From Bacteroidia bacterium (GTDB lineage: Bacteria; Bacteroidota; Bacteroidia; J057): 64,000 nucleotides of DNA. Under the pieces are notes generated by a model. The model did no database searches. It was not told the DNA's origin and saw nothing but the letters and a program-made list of their open reading frames with translations. The stretch covers positions 5,642,001 to 5,706,000 of the forward strand of contig JAWPMV010000001.1 in the NCBI GenBank assembly GCA_033391075.1, read 5' to 3'. Each line of letters opens with the position of its first letter. The stretch's first letter is position 1. Both the position numbers and the translations under genes were made by a program. Positions 17,505-26,668 of the stretch are shown here, piece by piece.

Positions 17505-20500
17505 CTATTGTTCTACTTTATCCCCATTGCCCCACAATATCGGTACCGATACACCATCTAAATCCTCAAGATCTATTCGATTTCGACCAAGTTTAAATGC
17601 AAAATCAAAATCTCGGCCACTGCCAACAGCATCATAAAAACCGGCAGCAAAATCAATTGCACTTTCGTCGTCAATTTTATGAGACATCCCTACTACATAT
17701 GGAATATGCTGAGCAATAGCTTTTGCCTGAGTCTCAGAATAACAGGCATTAAGAACTACACACTTAACTTTATCCTTGAATAATTCAAATAAACCTGTTA
17801 GTGCTTTTGGGCTAATAGAGCTTAATTGATTTTGCTTGTCCTCTACTTGAAGGCCTTCATGTTGAATGCCACTTCCAGAAAAATGAACAATCATAGGTTC
17901 ATTATCTAATATGGCTCTACTGATATCTTTAGCTCTTATAGCTGATACCTCAATTAAAGTAAACCCTTCACGTTCCTTTGCAAGTTTTAAACTTTCTCGA
18001 ATTTCTCTTATTTCTTTAGCCATTTGCGTTCTTCCCCCTTTTGTAGGAGATGATGATAATATCAAGATCTTATGTTTTAGCTCTTTTACTTGAACCGATT
18101 CCACAACTGTTTTGACGACATGTTTCTTTCGGGGAGGCTTTTCTTTTTCTCTCTCTTCTCTAGCTTTTTCTCTCTCTTCCCTTGGGAGATAACCATCTAA
18201 TAGACTACTTACAGGAAAATGCTTATGTAGTTTTGTACTGTAGTATGTTTCTATTTTATCTTGTTCAAGGATTAGTAATTCTTCAAAATTGACAAGAATA
18301 TTGCCATCTTCATCAAGTGGTATATATCTCCTAACTTCGATTCCCTCTAGTATTTTATGAATCTGGCGAAAATACCGTCTAATTATCTGCAAAAGTCCTC
18401 TCTTATTTCCCGTGCCAGTTACTTGAATATATATTTTCCGATCTCCCGGATCAGAACGGATTAATGCCTCACAAGATTCGTCATGAATAATCACTCCATT
18501 CCTCCAAAAGTTTTTCCCTTTAATAATATCATGTACGTTGGTTATAAAACGACTAATTACTATATCAGGGAGTACATCGTAATGGTATTCGAAGCGAAGT
18601 AACTCTGATGGCTTATGCTCCCATTTTATCTTGGAGGGGCGATCTACAGGAAAAGCTCCAGGCACAAAGAATTTTCCTGGAGAATTAGTCAGCTCAAAAC
18701 TTAATTGAAATCTAGCCATTATCTCGGTTATAAATTGCCACTCTTTTTTTGTAGGGTAGGATTCTGAATCCAGCAATTCGCCTACCTGAGTCTGAGTCAA
18801 AACACCTTTTTTTGCTATAAGGGTCTGGGAGGTAATGACTTTGTAGACACCTTTTGTTACCCATTCAGGATTCAAAACTTGAGTGTCAGCCAAGGTTTGC
18901 TTATCATCATCTCTAAAATTGAGCATCACACCCAGATCATGCAAGAATCGGATAAGTCGATCTTTCTGATAATTAGGCATATTTGGATATAAATTCTTGC
19001 ACAGTTTTTCATAATCTGGGTAAGAAATGTATTCCAAATTAGTTTTCTCCAGTTCAGTTTTTATGGCAAGATCTCCACTAAGCATATAATCGTTGACATG
19101 CTTCATGTTCTTGAGGCGGAGAGCCTGGCGTATCAAGGATTTTAATTGTTCTATTCCCTTTGCATCTTTTGCAGATGTTTCTACAAAATCAACTATATTA
19201 GGATATTTGTCTTTTAGGCTTCCTCTTCCGATATCCATCTTATGAACTTCAGATTTATTTATGGCAACGATTATGGGAATCTCATTTCCAGCATATGATC
19301 TAATCAGTTTTAGCCAGTATTCTAATTCTGTATCTCCATGCATATCTTCCATCCTTGGATTAATCACGAGGACATAAATAGATCTACGAGTCATAAAGAA
19401 CTTATGTGTAGCATGCATAATCTCCTGCCCACCGAAATCCCATATATTCAACCGAATATTATGATTTCCTCTTCGAATCTTCCATTTGACGATATCTATT
19501 CCTTCTGTTATCGATTCACTAGAATTATACCGGATTCCTCTTAGACATTTTATTAGAGAAGTTTTTCCAACTCCACCTGAACCAATGAAGATAAGCTTTG
19601 CTTCGTGAAGAGGAAGAGCTTTCTTTAAGCTTATTTCTTTCTGAATCTTTAACAAATAGTCAATTAACTCCTGTGGTTCATTTTCAAAAATTTCTTCAGC
19701 AAGTCCAAAATCATTCCCTTTTAGATTAAGACCAGAGTTTCTTTTTTCGCCAGCATACAAATTGGGTCTTAATTTCTTTAGTTCTCTAAAACTTTCAGGA
19801 ATTTCGTTCAAGCTATTAGATGAAAGATCAATTGACCGAAGATTTTGCAACTTGCTTATATAATCAGGTATTTTTTTTATTTGATTACGCGCAAGATTTA
19901 ACGTATGTAGTGAAGGTAAATTCTGTATGGAATCTGGAAAATCTTTTAGTAGATTATCATCAATACCAAGCCATTCTAGGGCACAAAAATCTTTAAAAAA
20001 GTCTGGAATATTATCTAATTGATTACCAGATATATGTAACCACTTTAAATTCCTTAGACCTCCCACAAAGTCAGGAATAGTCTTTAAATTATTTACTGCT
20101 AAATTTAACTCTTCTAAAGAAGTAAGGTTCGAGATAAAATCGGGAACCTTGCCAAGCTTGTTTCCTGATAAAGTTAGTTTTCTTAGTTTTTTTAGAGTTC
20201 CAAGCTTATGTGGGAATTCCATTTTCTTGCAATTCCATAAAATCAATTCTTCTAATTTGGGTAGTTCATCCAATCCTATAGGGATCTGTGATAATCCTGT
20301 TGATGAGATATCTAGTTGTTTTAGATTTCTAAGTTTTTTGATTTTGAGATCAAACTTATTGATTCTATTATCTCTTATATTTAAATACTCAAGGAGATTA
20401 AGTTTGCCTAAAAAATCAGGAATCCTGGTTAAATTATTATGTGAAATATCTAAAACCTTCAATGAATTTAACTCTCCAATAAATTCTGGAACTTCACCTA

Positions 20501-21332
20501 TCTTTGTCTCTCTAAGATTGAGGTTCTCAATAGATTCTAATTTTATAAATGATTTAGGAATATGGCTAATAGGGTTACGTGAAATGTCTAAATATTTGAT
20601 AGAAGATAATTCTCCTATAAAACCCGGAATCTTAGTTAATGAACAACCTGATAGGGTGAAATATTCAAGGAATTTTAATTTGGCTATAAATTCTGGAATT
20701 TCTTGAATAGGGTTATCATACGAAATAATTGTTTTAATTTGATGAAGATATTTTATCGGTAATGGGATTTCATTAAAATTGTTATATGAAATATTAATAA
20801 ATTCCAGAAGGGACAGATTCACAAAAGATTTGGGTAAGCTATTTAGCTTATTATTGGAAATGTCAAAGTGAGTAAGTGAAGTTAAATTTCCTAATTCCTC
20901 TGGAATTTCTCTTAATTGGTTTGAGGATAGGCTTAGCTGCTGTAGTGATTTAAAATTAATTTTAGTGCTAGGAATCTCAACAATTTTGTTATTTCCTAAA
21001 TCAACTTCTTTAAGAAATTTGAGCTTACCTAAAGTTGGGAACTCTTCTATTTCATTTGATTTCAAATTAAGAATTTCAAGTGATTCCAGATGTTGAATAT
21101 CAGCATTAACTTCATTAATATAGTTTCGATAGGAATAATTCCAGGCCAATCCATTATCGTTAATAGGCCCAAGGTTTAATTCCTTTAACCAATGTAACTC
21201 AAAGACACTCTTAGGAATATTTTTTAACCCTAAACCTGATAAATCTAAAATATCACTTTGATTCTTTTTACAGACTGAAATACGAGAAAAAACTTCTTCT
21301 TGTAATTTCTGGGTATTTTTCATGTTATTCAT
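17505..21332 (-). CDS. LRR-Roc-COR (Roco) GTPase with C-terminal CHAT domain lacking the catalytic His
   Basis: 1275-residue Roco protein. About 20 leucine-rich repeats (~26-545) are followed by a Roc GTPase: P-loop GSGGVGKT 584-591, DFGGQE 632-637, NKSE 692-695. A COR dimerisation domain follows (~745-1050), then a charged linker rich in EERE and a C-terminal CHAT (caspase/separase-like) protease fold (~1086-1270). The CHAT keeps the nucleophile NACYSE (Cys1197). The first motif reads HFSGSG where the family has HFSGHG, so the catalytic His is Ser1154, and the domain may be a pseudo-protease. Bacterial Roco proteins are GTP-regulated switches of unknown pathway. A paralogous Roco lies at 22874-25582 and a fragment of its HTH regulator lies just upstream (21446). 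Both genes look like products of one duplicated module. Confidence 0.88.
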   Translation of the reverse strand: MNNMKNTQKLQEEVFSRISVCKKNQSDILDLSGLGLKNIPKSVFELHWLKELNLGPINDNGLAWNYSYRNYINEVNADIQHLESLEILNLKSNEIEEFPTLGKLKFLKEVDLGNNKIVEIPSTKINFKSLQQLSLSSNQLREIPEELGNLTSLTHFDISNNKLNSLPKSFVNLSLLEFINISYNNFNEIPLPIKYLHQIKTIISYDNPIQEIPEFIAKLKFLEYFTLSGCSLTKIPGFIGELSSIKYLDISRNPISHIPKSFIKLESIENLNLRETKIGEVPEFIGELNSLKVLDISHNNLTRIPDFLGKLNLLEYLNIRDNRINKFDLKIKKLRNLKQLDISSTGLSQIPIGLDELPKLEELILWNCKKMEFPHKLGTLKKLRKLTLSGNKLGKVPDFISNLTSLEELNLAVNNLKTIPDFVGGLRNLKWLHISGNQLDNIPDFFKDFCALEWLGIDDNLLKDFPDSIQNLPSLHTLNLARNQIKKIPDYISKLQNLRSIDLSSNSLNEIPESFRELKKLRPNLYAGEKRNSGLNLKGNDFGLAEEIFENEPQELIDYLLKIQKEISLKKALPLHEAKLIFIGSGGVGKTSLIKCLRGIRYNSSESITEGIDIVKWKIRRGNHNIRLNIWDFGGQEIMHATHKFFMTRRSIYVLVINPRMEDMHGDTELEYWLKLIRSYAGNEIPIIVAINKSEVHKMDIGRGSLKDKYPNIVDFVETSAKDAKGIEQLKSLIRQALRLKNMKHVNDYMLSGDLAIKTELEKTNLEYISYPDYEKLCKNLYPNMPNYQKDRLIRFLHDLGVMLNFRDDDKQTLADTQVLNPEWVTKGVYKVITSQTLIAKKGVLTQTQVGELLDSESYPTKKEWQFITEIMARFQLSFELTNSPGKFFVPGAFPVDRPSKIKWEHKPSELLRFEYHYDVLPDIVISRFITNVHDIIKGKNFWRNGVIIHDESCEALIRSDPGDRKIYIQVTGTGNKRGLLQIIRRYFRQIHKILEGIEVRRYIPLDEDGNILVNFEELLILEQDKIETYYSTKLHKHFPVSSLLDGYLPREEREKAREEREKEKPPRKKHVVKTVVESVQVKELKHKILILSSSPTKGGRTQMAKEIREIRESLKLAKEREGFTLIEVSAIRAKDISRAILDNEPMIVHFSGSGIQHEGLQVEDKQNQLSSISPKALTGLFELFKDKVKCVVLNACYSETQAKAIAQHIPYVVGMSHKIDDESAIDFAAGFYDAVGSGRDFDFAFKLGRNRIDLEDLDGVSVPILWGNGDKVEQ

Positions 21333-21445
21333 ATGATTAATGAACTGGCCGCTTTAGATAGTTATTTTACAATTCATTTTATTGACTGATTGTGGGATTA
21401 GCATTAATACTCGAATAATTATGTTTAAACCCCATACTTTGGAAT

Positions 21446-21503
21446 GCTCGCCCATCAGCAAGCCAATCAATCGCTCATTTTTCGCAATAATCCATTCACA
21501 ACC
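21446..21503 (-). pseudogene. Fragment of the XRE regulator (C-terminal end)
   Basis: Minus-strand translation gives GCEWIIAKNERLIGLLMGE, matching the C-terminal DCERIIAEKERLIGVLMGE of the HTH protein at 25704-26030. Only about 19 codons survive. Its position upstream of Roco gene 1 mirrors that of the intact HTH upstream of Roco gene 2, so it marks an old duplication of an HTH-Roco module. Nothing else is seen in 21333-21587. Confidence 0.7.
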
Positions 21504-21587
21504 TAAACCTACTTATCCAGCCTTTAGGTAATTTAGTCCTTCTTCCCTTATACCTGATTTTTTGACCTAAATACCTAGAAAAACACT

Positions 21588-22877
21588 CTAATTCATTCTA
21601 ACTCCATTTTTTAAAAGAATTGGTAATTCCTCTTCAATCATTCCTTCAACTTTCAAGCTTCCTACCGCATATTCGAATGAAAACTCTATATCTTTTCCAG
21701 CCCCTAAAGAATCATAAAAGGCTGTCGAAAAAGTAGAGGAATATTCTTCTTGAAGAGGAACCTGAAGGGCAATTACGTAGGGTACAATTTGTAATATTGC
21801 TTTCGTTTGCTTGCTCAAGTAATTTATGTTAAAAATTATACATTCAAGGTTCTCGGTTGCAGTATTTATCAAGTCTTTTAAGGCCTGATCCGGAACTACC
21901 CTACTGATTCCTAAGTTATTCTCAATTGTCAATCCCTCAAAAGTTGATTCTGAACCTTGGCAAAAGTGAAGAATTTGAGGATTATTATCTAGTAAAATCC
22001 TTCTGAGATCTTTAATCTTAGCGATATGCTTATGTACAAAACTATATGTATCTCTTTCCTTTGCTAGTTTTAGGCTTTCTTGTATTTCCCTTAACTCTCT
22101 TCCGAATTGCATATTCGCATATGACAGAAATAGAATTTGTGAGGTATTAATTTGTGGGAGGTCAATCAAGTATCTATTCATTGCCAGCATGATGGAATCA
22201 TTATGTCGATTTTCGATGATACACCTTATTAATAAGTCTCTAAAACCGTCATGCGTTACAAGGAAACTTCTGCTCAGGGTTGAAAAAGAAGATTCCGCTC
22301 TTTTTCGGAATAAATCTAGTGGAGCAGTTACTGGGTTGAGGGTAGGATATAATCCTTTAAATTCATCTAGAAATTGGGCAGCCTCCTTATATAACTCCTT
22401 ATATAATTTTTGCTCAAATAATCTTTTGATCCGAAATACTTTAAGCCTAGAATTCAGTTCATAATAAAGTGTTGTAGAATTAAATTTATCTATAATTAAG
22501 AGTTCAAAATTTCGGACAACATTACTTATTAAATGATCCTGAGTTTCTTTGAAAGAAATCAATAGTAATTCTGTATCAAGACTACTGAAAGTTTCTAGAA
22601 TACGTGTTATCCCCAATTTATAAAAGCTTAAAACGCTATTTTGATCAAAACAAAGTATAACTATCTCAGTATCAGAAATAGTTTCTATCAATAGATCTAT
22701 AGCTTGATTATCTATTCTGCTTTTATCAAAAATAGAGAAATCTATATTTCCCCAATATTCCTCTAATCTCAATTTTGCACTATTCAGACAGTTATAAGAA
22801 ATCAGATCTATCTTGTTTTCTTCAAATAAGGGAATGAACAAGCACTTGACATTTTCCTTTTTAGTAATCAAGCTCAT
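21588..22877 (-). CDS. Degenerate CHAT-domain protein coupled to Roco gene 2
   Basis: 429 residues. The ATG at 22877 overlaps the TGA of the upstream Roco gene as ATGA, so the two are translationally coupled; a TTG at 22901 is a less likely start. Residues 1-~240 have no domain I recognise (alternating beta/alpha, IVILCFDQNSVLSFYK). Residues ~242-425 align with the CHAT domain of Roco gene 1 (RELREIQESLKLAKERD; AFYDSLGAGKDIEFSF). Both catalytic positions are lost: HFCQGS replaces HFSGHG (Gly308 for His), and FNINYL replaces LNACYS (Asn352 for Cys). The fold is kept across ~185 residues without stops, which suggests it is retained for binding rather than proteolysis. Confidence 0.75.
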   Translation of the reverse strand: MSLITKKENVKCLFIPLFEENKIDLISYNCLNSAKLRLEEYWGNIDFSIFDKSRIDNQAIDLLIETISDTEIVILCFDQNSVLSFYKLGITRILETFSSLDTELLLISFKETQDHLISNVVRNFELLIIDKFNSTTLYYELNSRLKVFRIKRLFEQKLYKELYKEAAQFLDEFKGLYPTLNPVTAPLDLFRKRAESSFSTLSRSFLVTHDGFRDLLIRCIIENRHNDSIMLAMNRYLIDLPQINTSQILFLSYANMQFGRELREIQESLKLAKERDTYSFVHKHIAKIKDLRRILLDNNPQILHFCQGSESTFEGLTIENNLGISRVVPDQALKDLINTATENLECIIFNINYLSKQTKAILQIVPYVIALQVPLQEEYSSTFSTAFYDSLGAGKDIEFSFEYAVGSLKVEGMIEEELPILLKNGVRMN

Positions 22878-25582
22878 TTCAGTAAAATACTTTTTGTCCA
22901 ATTAGCAATTTGATCCAAAGTAACCTCTAAGTTATTTGGAGAATATTTGAAATAGGTACTGAGGTCCAGGCTATGTATCCAATTAGCATCTTCAATCACT
23001 ATTGGGATCAGTGTTGTTTTTGTTTCCTGACAAATGCTAAACGTTTTCATTGTCAAAGGATTAGGGATAGAGAAATCCGCGATCACATAATTTGATCTAT
23101 TTATGCGATTCTTAAGGTCTGGTATTATTTCATTATCATAGAAAAATATTTCTACCCCATTATCTACAAAGTATTGGCTTATCAACTCCTTTTTTTGAAA
23201 AATAGAAGAACTCTCAGGTAAAATGAAAAGTCCTTCATTAGATTTGTACTCTTTCTCTTGGAAGGATTTACTATATAGAGGTTCCTTCGGCGGCGGCATG
23301 ATTTCATTAAACGAAGAACCTCCTACTCCATCTAATAAGTCTTTTACCAGGAACTTTCGTCTTAGCTCTGGAGCAAAATAATCTTTCATCCCCATTTCTT
23401 CATAAATTAGAAGGCTTTTATAGTCTACAACTTCCTTGGAGTATTTATCTAGTGGAATCATTGCTTTAACACCAATGTCTACATAAGTCCTATGGATCAA
23501 GTCAAATTGTCCCCTGATAAAAGACAGCAAATCTCTTTTATATCCATCACCATGTACCTCAATAAAGATTTTGCGTTCTGTTAAATCTGCTTTAATAAGA
23601 GATTTACATCCATCCTTCTGAATAATAGCCCCATATCTCCAATAATTATTCTCATTTATGAGTGAGTGAACCTTAACAATAAATCTAGACATTATTGCTG
23701 GAGGCAGAACATTATAATGGTATTGGAATCTTAAAATATCACTATTATGGTTATCCCATTCGATTTTTGGTCGATCTTTAGCAAAACCACTGGGAACGTA
23801 ATATGTCTTGGGCTTATCAGGAATCTGATAACAAAGCTCAAATTTAAGCATCATCCCAATAATGAATTGTCTCTCTCTAATGGTAGGGTATTTGTAATTA
23901 TCAAGAATCAAATCAATTTCTTGGTCTGTTATGACCCCTCTATTAGCAATTAAAGCATATGAATTAATGATTTTGTAAACTCCATGGGTGATCCATTCTG
24001 GATTAATTACATAGGTGTCACTAAGTATTTTATCTTCTGTAAAATTCAATACGATACCAAGATCATGTAAAAGGTCTACCAAAACCTGCCTGCTCCTATC
24101 ATTTAGCTCTGGAGCTATACGCATTGTTAAATTCTCATACTCAGAATAGCTTATATAATCTTTATTTATTGAAACCACTTTTTCTTTTATTGCTAAATAG
24201 CTCTCTGGAATATGATCATCAAGGTGAGGCAAATTCCTGAGCCCTTTGATGATATTTTCTTTTAATGATTCTATACCAAAATTCGCTACGCAAGAAGTTT
24301 CTACAATTTCAATTACATTAGGATATTTCTCTAGAAGACTTGCTTTTCCTATATCCATAGGATGTGTCTCACATTTATTTATAGCAATTATGATAGGAAC
24401 AGATCCAGCGTATGATCCTATCAATTTCAACCAATATTCAAGTTCAGAATCTCCATATGAATCTTCTATCCTGGGGTTGATTACCAAAACGTAAACAGAT
24501 CTTGAGGTCATAAAGAATCTATGCGTTGCATGCATAATTTCTTGACCACCAAAATCCCAAATATGAGCAACTATTTCAGTGTCATTAACCCTTATTCGCC
24601 AATCATTTATAGCTATACCATCGGTTTTTACTTCATCCGAATTGTACAAACCTTGCGTCAACATTTTGATCAAAGACGTTTTTCCAACAAATCCTGATCC
24701 AAGAAAAATTAGCTTTGCTTCTTTAAGAGAGTAATTGTTCTGAGGAATTTTTTCTACATTCTTTAAATCATTAATGAATTGAATAATTTCAAGAGGCTCT
24801 CTTTTGTATAGCTGATCCGGAATATTAAATTGGTTCCCCTTTAAGTTTAACCCTAATTTTCTGTCATCATATCTCTTATTCGTCTGAAGGTTTGATAAGC
24901 TCAAAAATTCCTCAGGCAAATCACTTAAATTATTCCCCTTTAAGTCTAGGCGTTCCAAGTACTTTAATTTTGCCAATTCCTTTGGAACAGATAATAACCT
25001 ATTATCTCTTAGGTAAAGCTTCTGTAGGTTTTTTAAGTTTCCTATTTCTTCAGGTAGAGCTACAAGTTGATTATCGCTTAAAATCAACTTCTCAAGCTTA
25101 TCAAGATTAGTTAACCCTAAAGGGATTTCTTTTAACCTATTCCCTTTTAAATTTAAATTCTTTATTGTTGATAAATTTTCAATTTTATGCGAAATCCTAT
25201 CAATATAGTTGTTAAATAAATCAAGCAGTTCCAGATTGCTAAAATCAGAAATATAATCAGGTATTATCTCAATTAAATTTTTCCGGGCATAAAATTCTTT
25301 AAGATTTTTCAAGCCTGTTATCTGTTTGGGAATATTTTCAAATTTATTGGAGCTTAAGTGTAGAGTCTTAAGACATTTTAGTGAGCCTATTTCTTCTGGG
25401 AGAGAGCTAAGCTCATTCCATGCTAGATGAAGAAGTTCTAAATTTGGAAGATCACCTATTATCTTAGGTAATTTAGTCAGCTTTAGACCCGTTAAATCTA
25501 ACTGTTTAGAGTCCTTATCAATTGCTTCCTCAATCCTTAAAACTGCCTGCTCAAAAGGATCAAGGTTGATATCAACATTCAT
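22874..25582 (-). CDS. LRR-Roc-COR (Roco) GTPase with C-terminal TIR-like domain
   Basis: 902-residue Roco protein, second of the pair. About nine LRRs (28-250) are followed by Roc: GSGFVGKT 295-302, DFGGQE 343-348 and NKCE; then COR (~430-755). The last ~120 residues (785-902) form an alpha/beta domain with NYVIADFSIPNP and TTLIPIVIED, which recall TIR or nucleoside-deoxyribosyltransferase-like Rossmannoid effector domains. I do not see a clear catalytic Glu, so this is tentative. The Roc-COR part is close to that of Roco gene 1 (WDFGGQEIMHATH, EYWLKLI.SYAG in both). It is the first gene of a two-gene unit with the CHAT-like protein. A perfect 24-bp palindrome lies 45 bp upstream of its ATG. 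Confidence 0.85.
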   Translation of the reverse strand: MNVDINLDPFEQAVLRIEEAIDKDSKQLDLTGLKLTKLPKIIGDLPNLELLHLAWNELSSLPEEIGSLKCLKTLHLSSNKFENIPKQITGLKNLKEFYARKNLIEIIPDYISDFSNLELLDLFNNYIDRISHKIENLSTIKNLNLKGNRLKEIPLGLTNLDKLEKLILSDNQLVALPEEIGNLKNLQKLYLRDNRLLSVPKELAKLKYLERLDLKGNNLSDLPEEFLSLSNLQTNKRYDDRKLGLNLKGNQFNIPDQLYKREPLEIIQFINDLKNVEKIPQNNYSLKEAKLIFLGSGFVGKTSLIKMLTQGLYNSDEVKTDGIAINDWRIRVNDTEIVAHIWDFGGQEIMHATHRFFMTSRSVYVLVINPRIEDSYGDSELEYWLKLIGSYAGSVPIIIAINKCETHPMDIGKASLLEKYPNVIEIVETSCVANFGIESLKENIIKGLRNLPHLDDHIPESYLAIKEKVVSINKDYISYSEYENLTMRIAPELNDRSRQVLVDLLHDLGIVLNFTEDKILSDTYVINPEWITHGVYKIINSYALIANRGVITDQEIDLILDNYKYPTIRERQFIIGMMLKFELCYQIPDKPKTYYVPSGFAKDRPKIEWDNHNSDILRFQYHYNVLPPAIMSRFIVKVHSLINENNYWRYGAIIQKDGCKSLIKADLTERKIFIEVHGDGYKRDLLSFIRGQFDLIHRTYVDIGVKAMIPLDKYSKEVVDYKSLLIYEEMGMKDYFAPELRRKFLVKDLLDGVGGSSFNEIMPPPKEPLYSKSFQEKEYKSNEGLFILPESSSIFQKKELISQYFVDNGVEIFFYDNEIIPDLKNRINRSNYVIADFSIPNPLTMKTFSICQETKTTLIPIVIEDANWIHSLDLSTYFKYSPNNLEVTLDQIANWTKSILLK

Positions 25583-25626
25583 ATTACGAATTTGGAAAAG
25601 TTGTGAACTAGTAATTTAGTATTTCT

Positions 25627-25650
25627 TCTGAAATGAATATTCATTTCAGA
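25627..25650. promoter_or_regulatory. Perfect 24-bp palindrome upstream of Roco gene 2
   Basis: Half-site TCTGAAATGAAT followed directly by its exact reverse complement. It lies 45-68 bp upstream of the Roco ATG (25582) and downstream of the HTH stop (25704). Candidate operator, or alternatively an HTH-gene terminator stem; there is no U-run, so operator is favoured. Confidence 0.65.
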
Positions 25651-25703
25651 GAAATAAAAAAGGACAAAGGGCCAAAATATTTATAGTTTTTGTAATAGGC
25701 TGG

Positions 25704-26030
25704 TTAACCACTATTTTCCCCCATCAAAACCCCAATCAGCCTCTCCTTCTCCGCAATAATCCTTTCACAATCCTCAACCCGCTTCTCCAGTCCCTGGATA
25801 ATCAGATCCTTCTTCCCAACTACCTCCTTCACCTCGAAAAAATAAGCAGGCTCCACCTCAAAGGCCGTAATCACCGCCTGGATCTTACTAGCCTTCCAGT
25901 CGGGATTATCCAACAGCTTAGTAATATGCTGTTTAGTTGTTCCCAATACTTCCGCCAACCTAGTTTGGGTAATATTTTTTTTTGAGAGTAATTCTCTCAC
26001 TTTCAGACCGATGTGTTGTTTGTAGTCCAT
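25704..26030 (-). CDS. XRE-type HTH regulator with C-terminal coiled coil
   Basis: 108 residues. Residues ~7-65 form a Cro/C1-type helix-turn-helix (ITQTRLAEVLGTTKQHITKLLDN). Residues ~75-105 form a charged coiled coil (LEKRVEDCERIIAEKERLIG), probably for dimerisation. It is divergent from the small gene at 26350. Both promoters carry the same 13-mer GTAATAAAAATAT in opposite orientation, so it probably represses itself and the divergent element genes. It lies upstream of Roco gene 2 in the same direction (121-bp gap); a fragment of a second copy sits upstream of Roco gene 1. Confidence 0.85.
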   Translation of the reverse strand: MDYKQHIGLKVRELLSKKNITQTRLAEVLGTTKQHITKLLDNPDWKASKIQAVITAFEVEPAYFFEVKEVVGKKDLIIQGLEKRVEDCERIIAEKERLIGVLMGENSG

Positions 26031-26051
26031 GGATGTATATCTGAATTTTGG

Positions 26052-26075
26052 ATAGTAACATATTTTTATTACTAT
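26052..26075. promoter_or_regulatory. Operator-like dyad in the HTH promoter
   Basis: Inverted repeat ATAGTAA / TTACTAT with 10-nt spacer, 22 bp upstream of the HTH ATG (26030). It contains the 13-mer GTAATAAAAATAT (minus strand, 26060-26072) that recurs at 26308-26320. Confidence 0.6.
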
Positions 26076-26166
26076 TGTGTTCTGTAATTATTTAGAATCT
26101 ATGACGATTATTTGGTCGACACTTTCTTTTTGCTTTTGTCTTGGAAGAAATTCCTTTAATGTCTTT

Positions 26167-26265
26167 CCAACTTTTTCTCTCAAAAGTTGGGCAAAAAGTC
26201 GAAACGAATTAACCAAGGCCAAATGCACATATCCATCCCCGTCGCATTCGTTTCATCCCCAGCGC
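26167..26265 (-). repeat. Two-hairpin structured repeat, copy 1
   Basis: Minus-strand element. GTGCGCTGG lead, outer arms GAAACGAAT (26201-26209) and ATTCGTTTC (26246-26254) around a loop containing GGCCTTGGTT, then a CTTTTTGC linker and second hairpin CCAACTTTT/AAAAGTTGG (26167-26190). One of five such elements in the window. With the two dyads it fills most of the 26031-26349 gap. Confidence 0.75.
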
Positions 26266-26307
26266 ACTTTCTTTGTTTCTTTTACTCATCTTCGATTTTA
26301 AGTTTCT

Positions 26308-26332
26308 GTAATAAAAATATACTACAAGTATA
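26308..26332. promoter_or_regulatory. Operator-like dyad upstream of the 26350 gene
   Basis: GTAATAAAAATAT (26308-26320), shared with the HTH promoter, overlaps a perfect dyad TATACT-aca-AGTATA (26318-26332). It ends 17 bp before the ATG at 26350. Confidence 0.6.
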
Positions 26333-26349
26333 CACAAAATAAGCACAAT

Positions 26350-26655
26350 ATGGACCCAATTACCCAAAAACTCATCGAATTAAACCCCAAAAGGCGTAAG
26401 TATGCCATTAGCTATTTGCTGGAGAATTATGAAAAAGGAAGTCGCGGGAAGGTTGTAGGACAGCTCATTGAGCTATGTGGAGAAGGAATGAGGTTAGCGA
26501 CCTTTCACAAAATCAGAGGGCTAAAGATTGGAGAACATGGAAGCATGCGCGGAGATCATATCCTCCTGATGATGGACTTCTTTGGTATAGAGGAACGAAA
26601 ATACTTCGAGCTCTACAATGCCCAAGATTTATCCTATACCCTTCCCCAAACCTGA
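26350..26655 (+). CDS. Small basic/helical protein of the island backbone, unknown function
   Basis: 101 residues, no signal peptide or membrane segment and no domain I recognise. The N-terminal half is helical and basic (NPKRRKYAISYLLENYEKGSRGKVVGQL). The middle (LATFHKIRGLKIGEHGSMRGDHILLMMDFFG) could be a degenerate helix-turn-helix or plasmid-type copy/replication regulator. It is divergent from the XRE gene and lies just before the structured repeat and primase-helicase, sharing the putative XRE operator. A regulatory or replication-accessory role is inferred from position only. Confidence 0.65.
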   Translation: MDPITQKLIELNPKRRKYAISYLLENYEKGSRGKVVGQLIELCGEGMRLATFHKIRGLKIGEHGSMRGDHILLMMDFFGIEERKYFELYNAQDLSYTLPQT

Positions 26656-26668
26656 TAGCCCCAAATAA

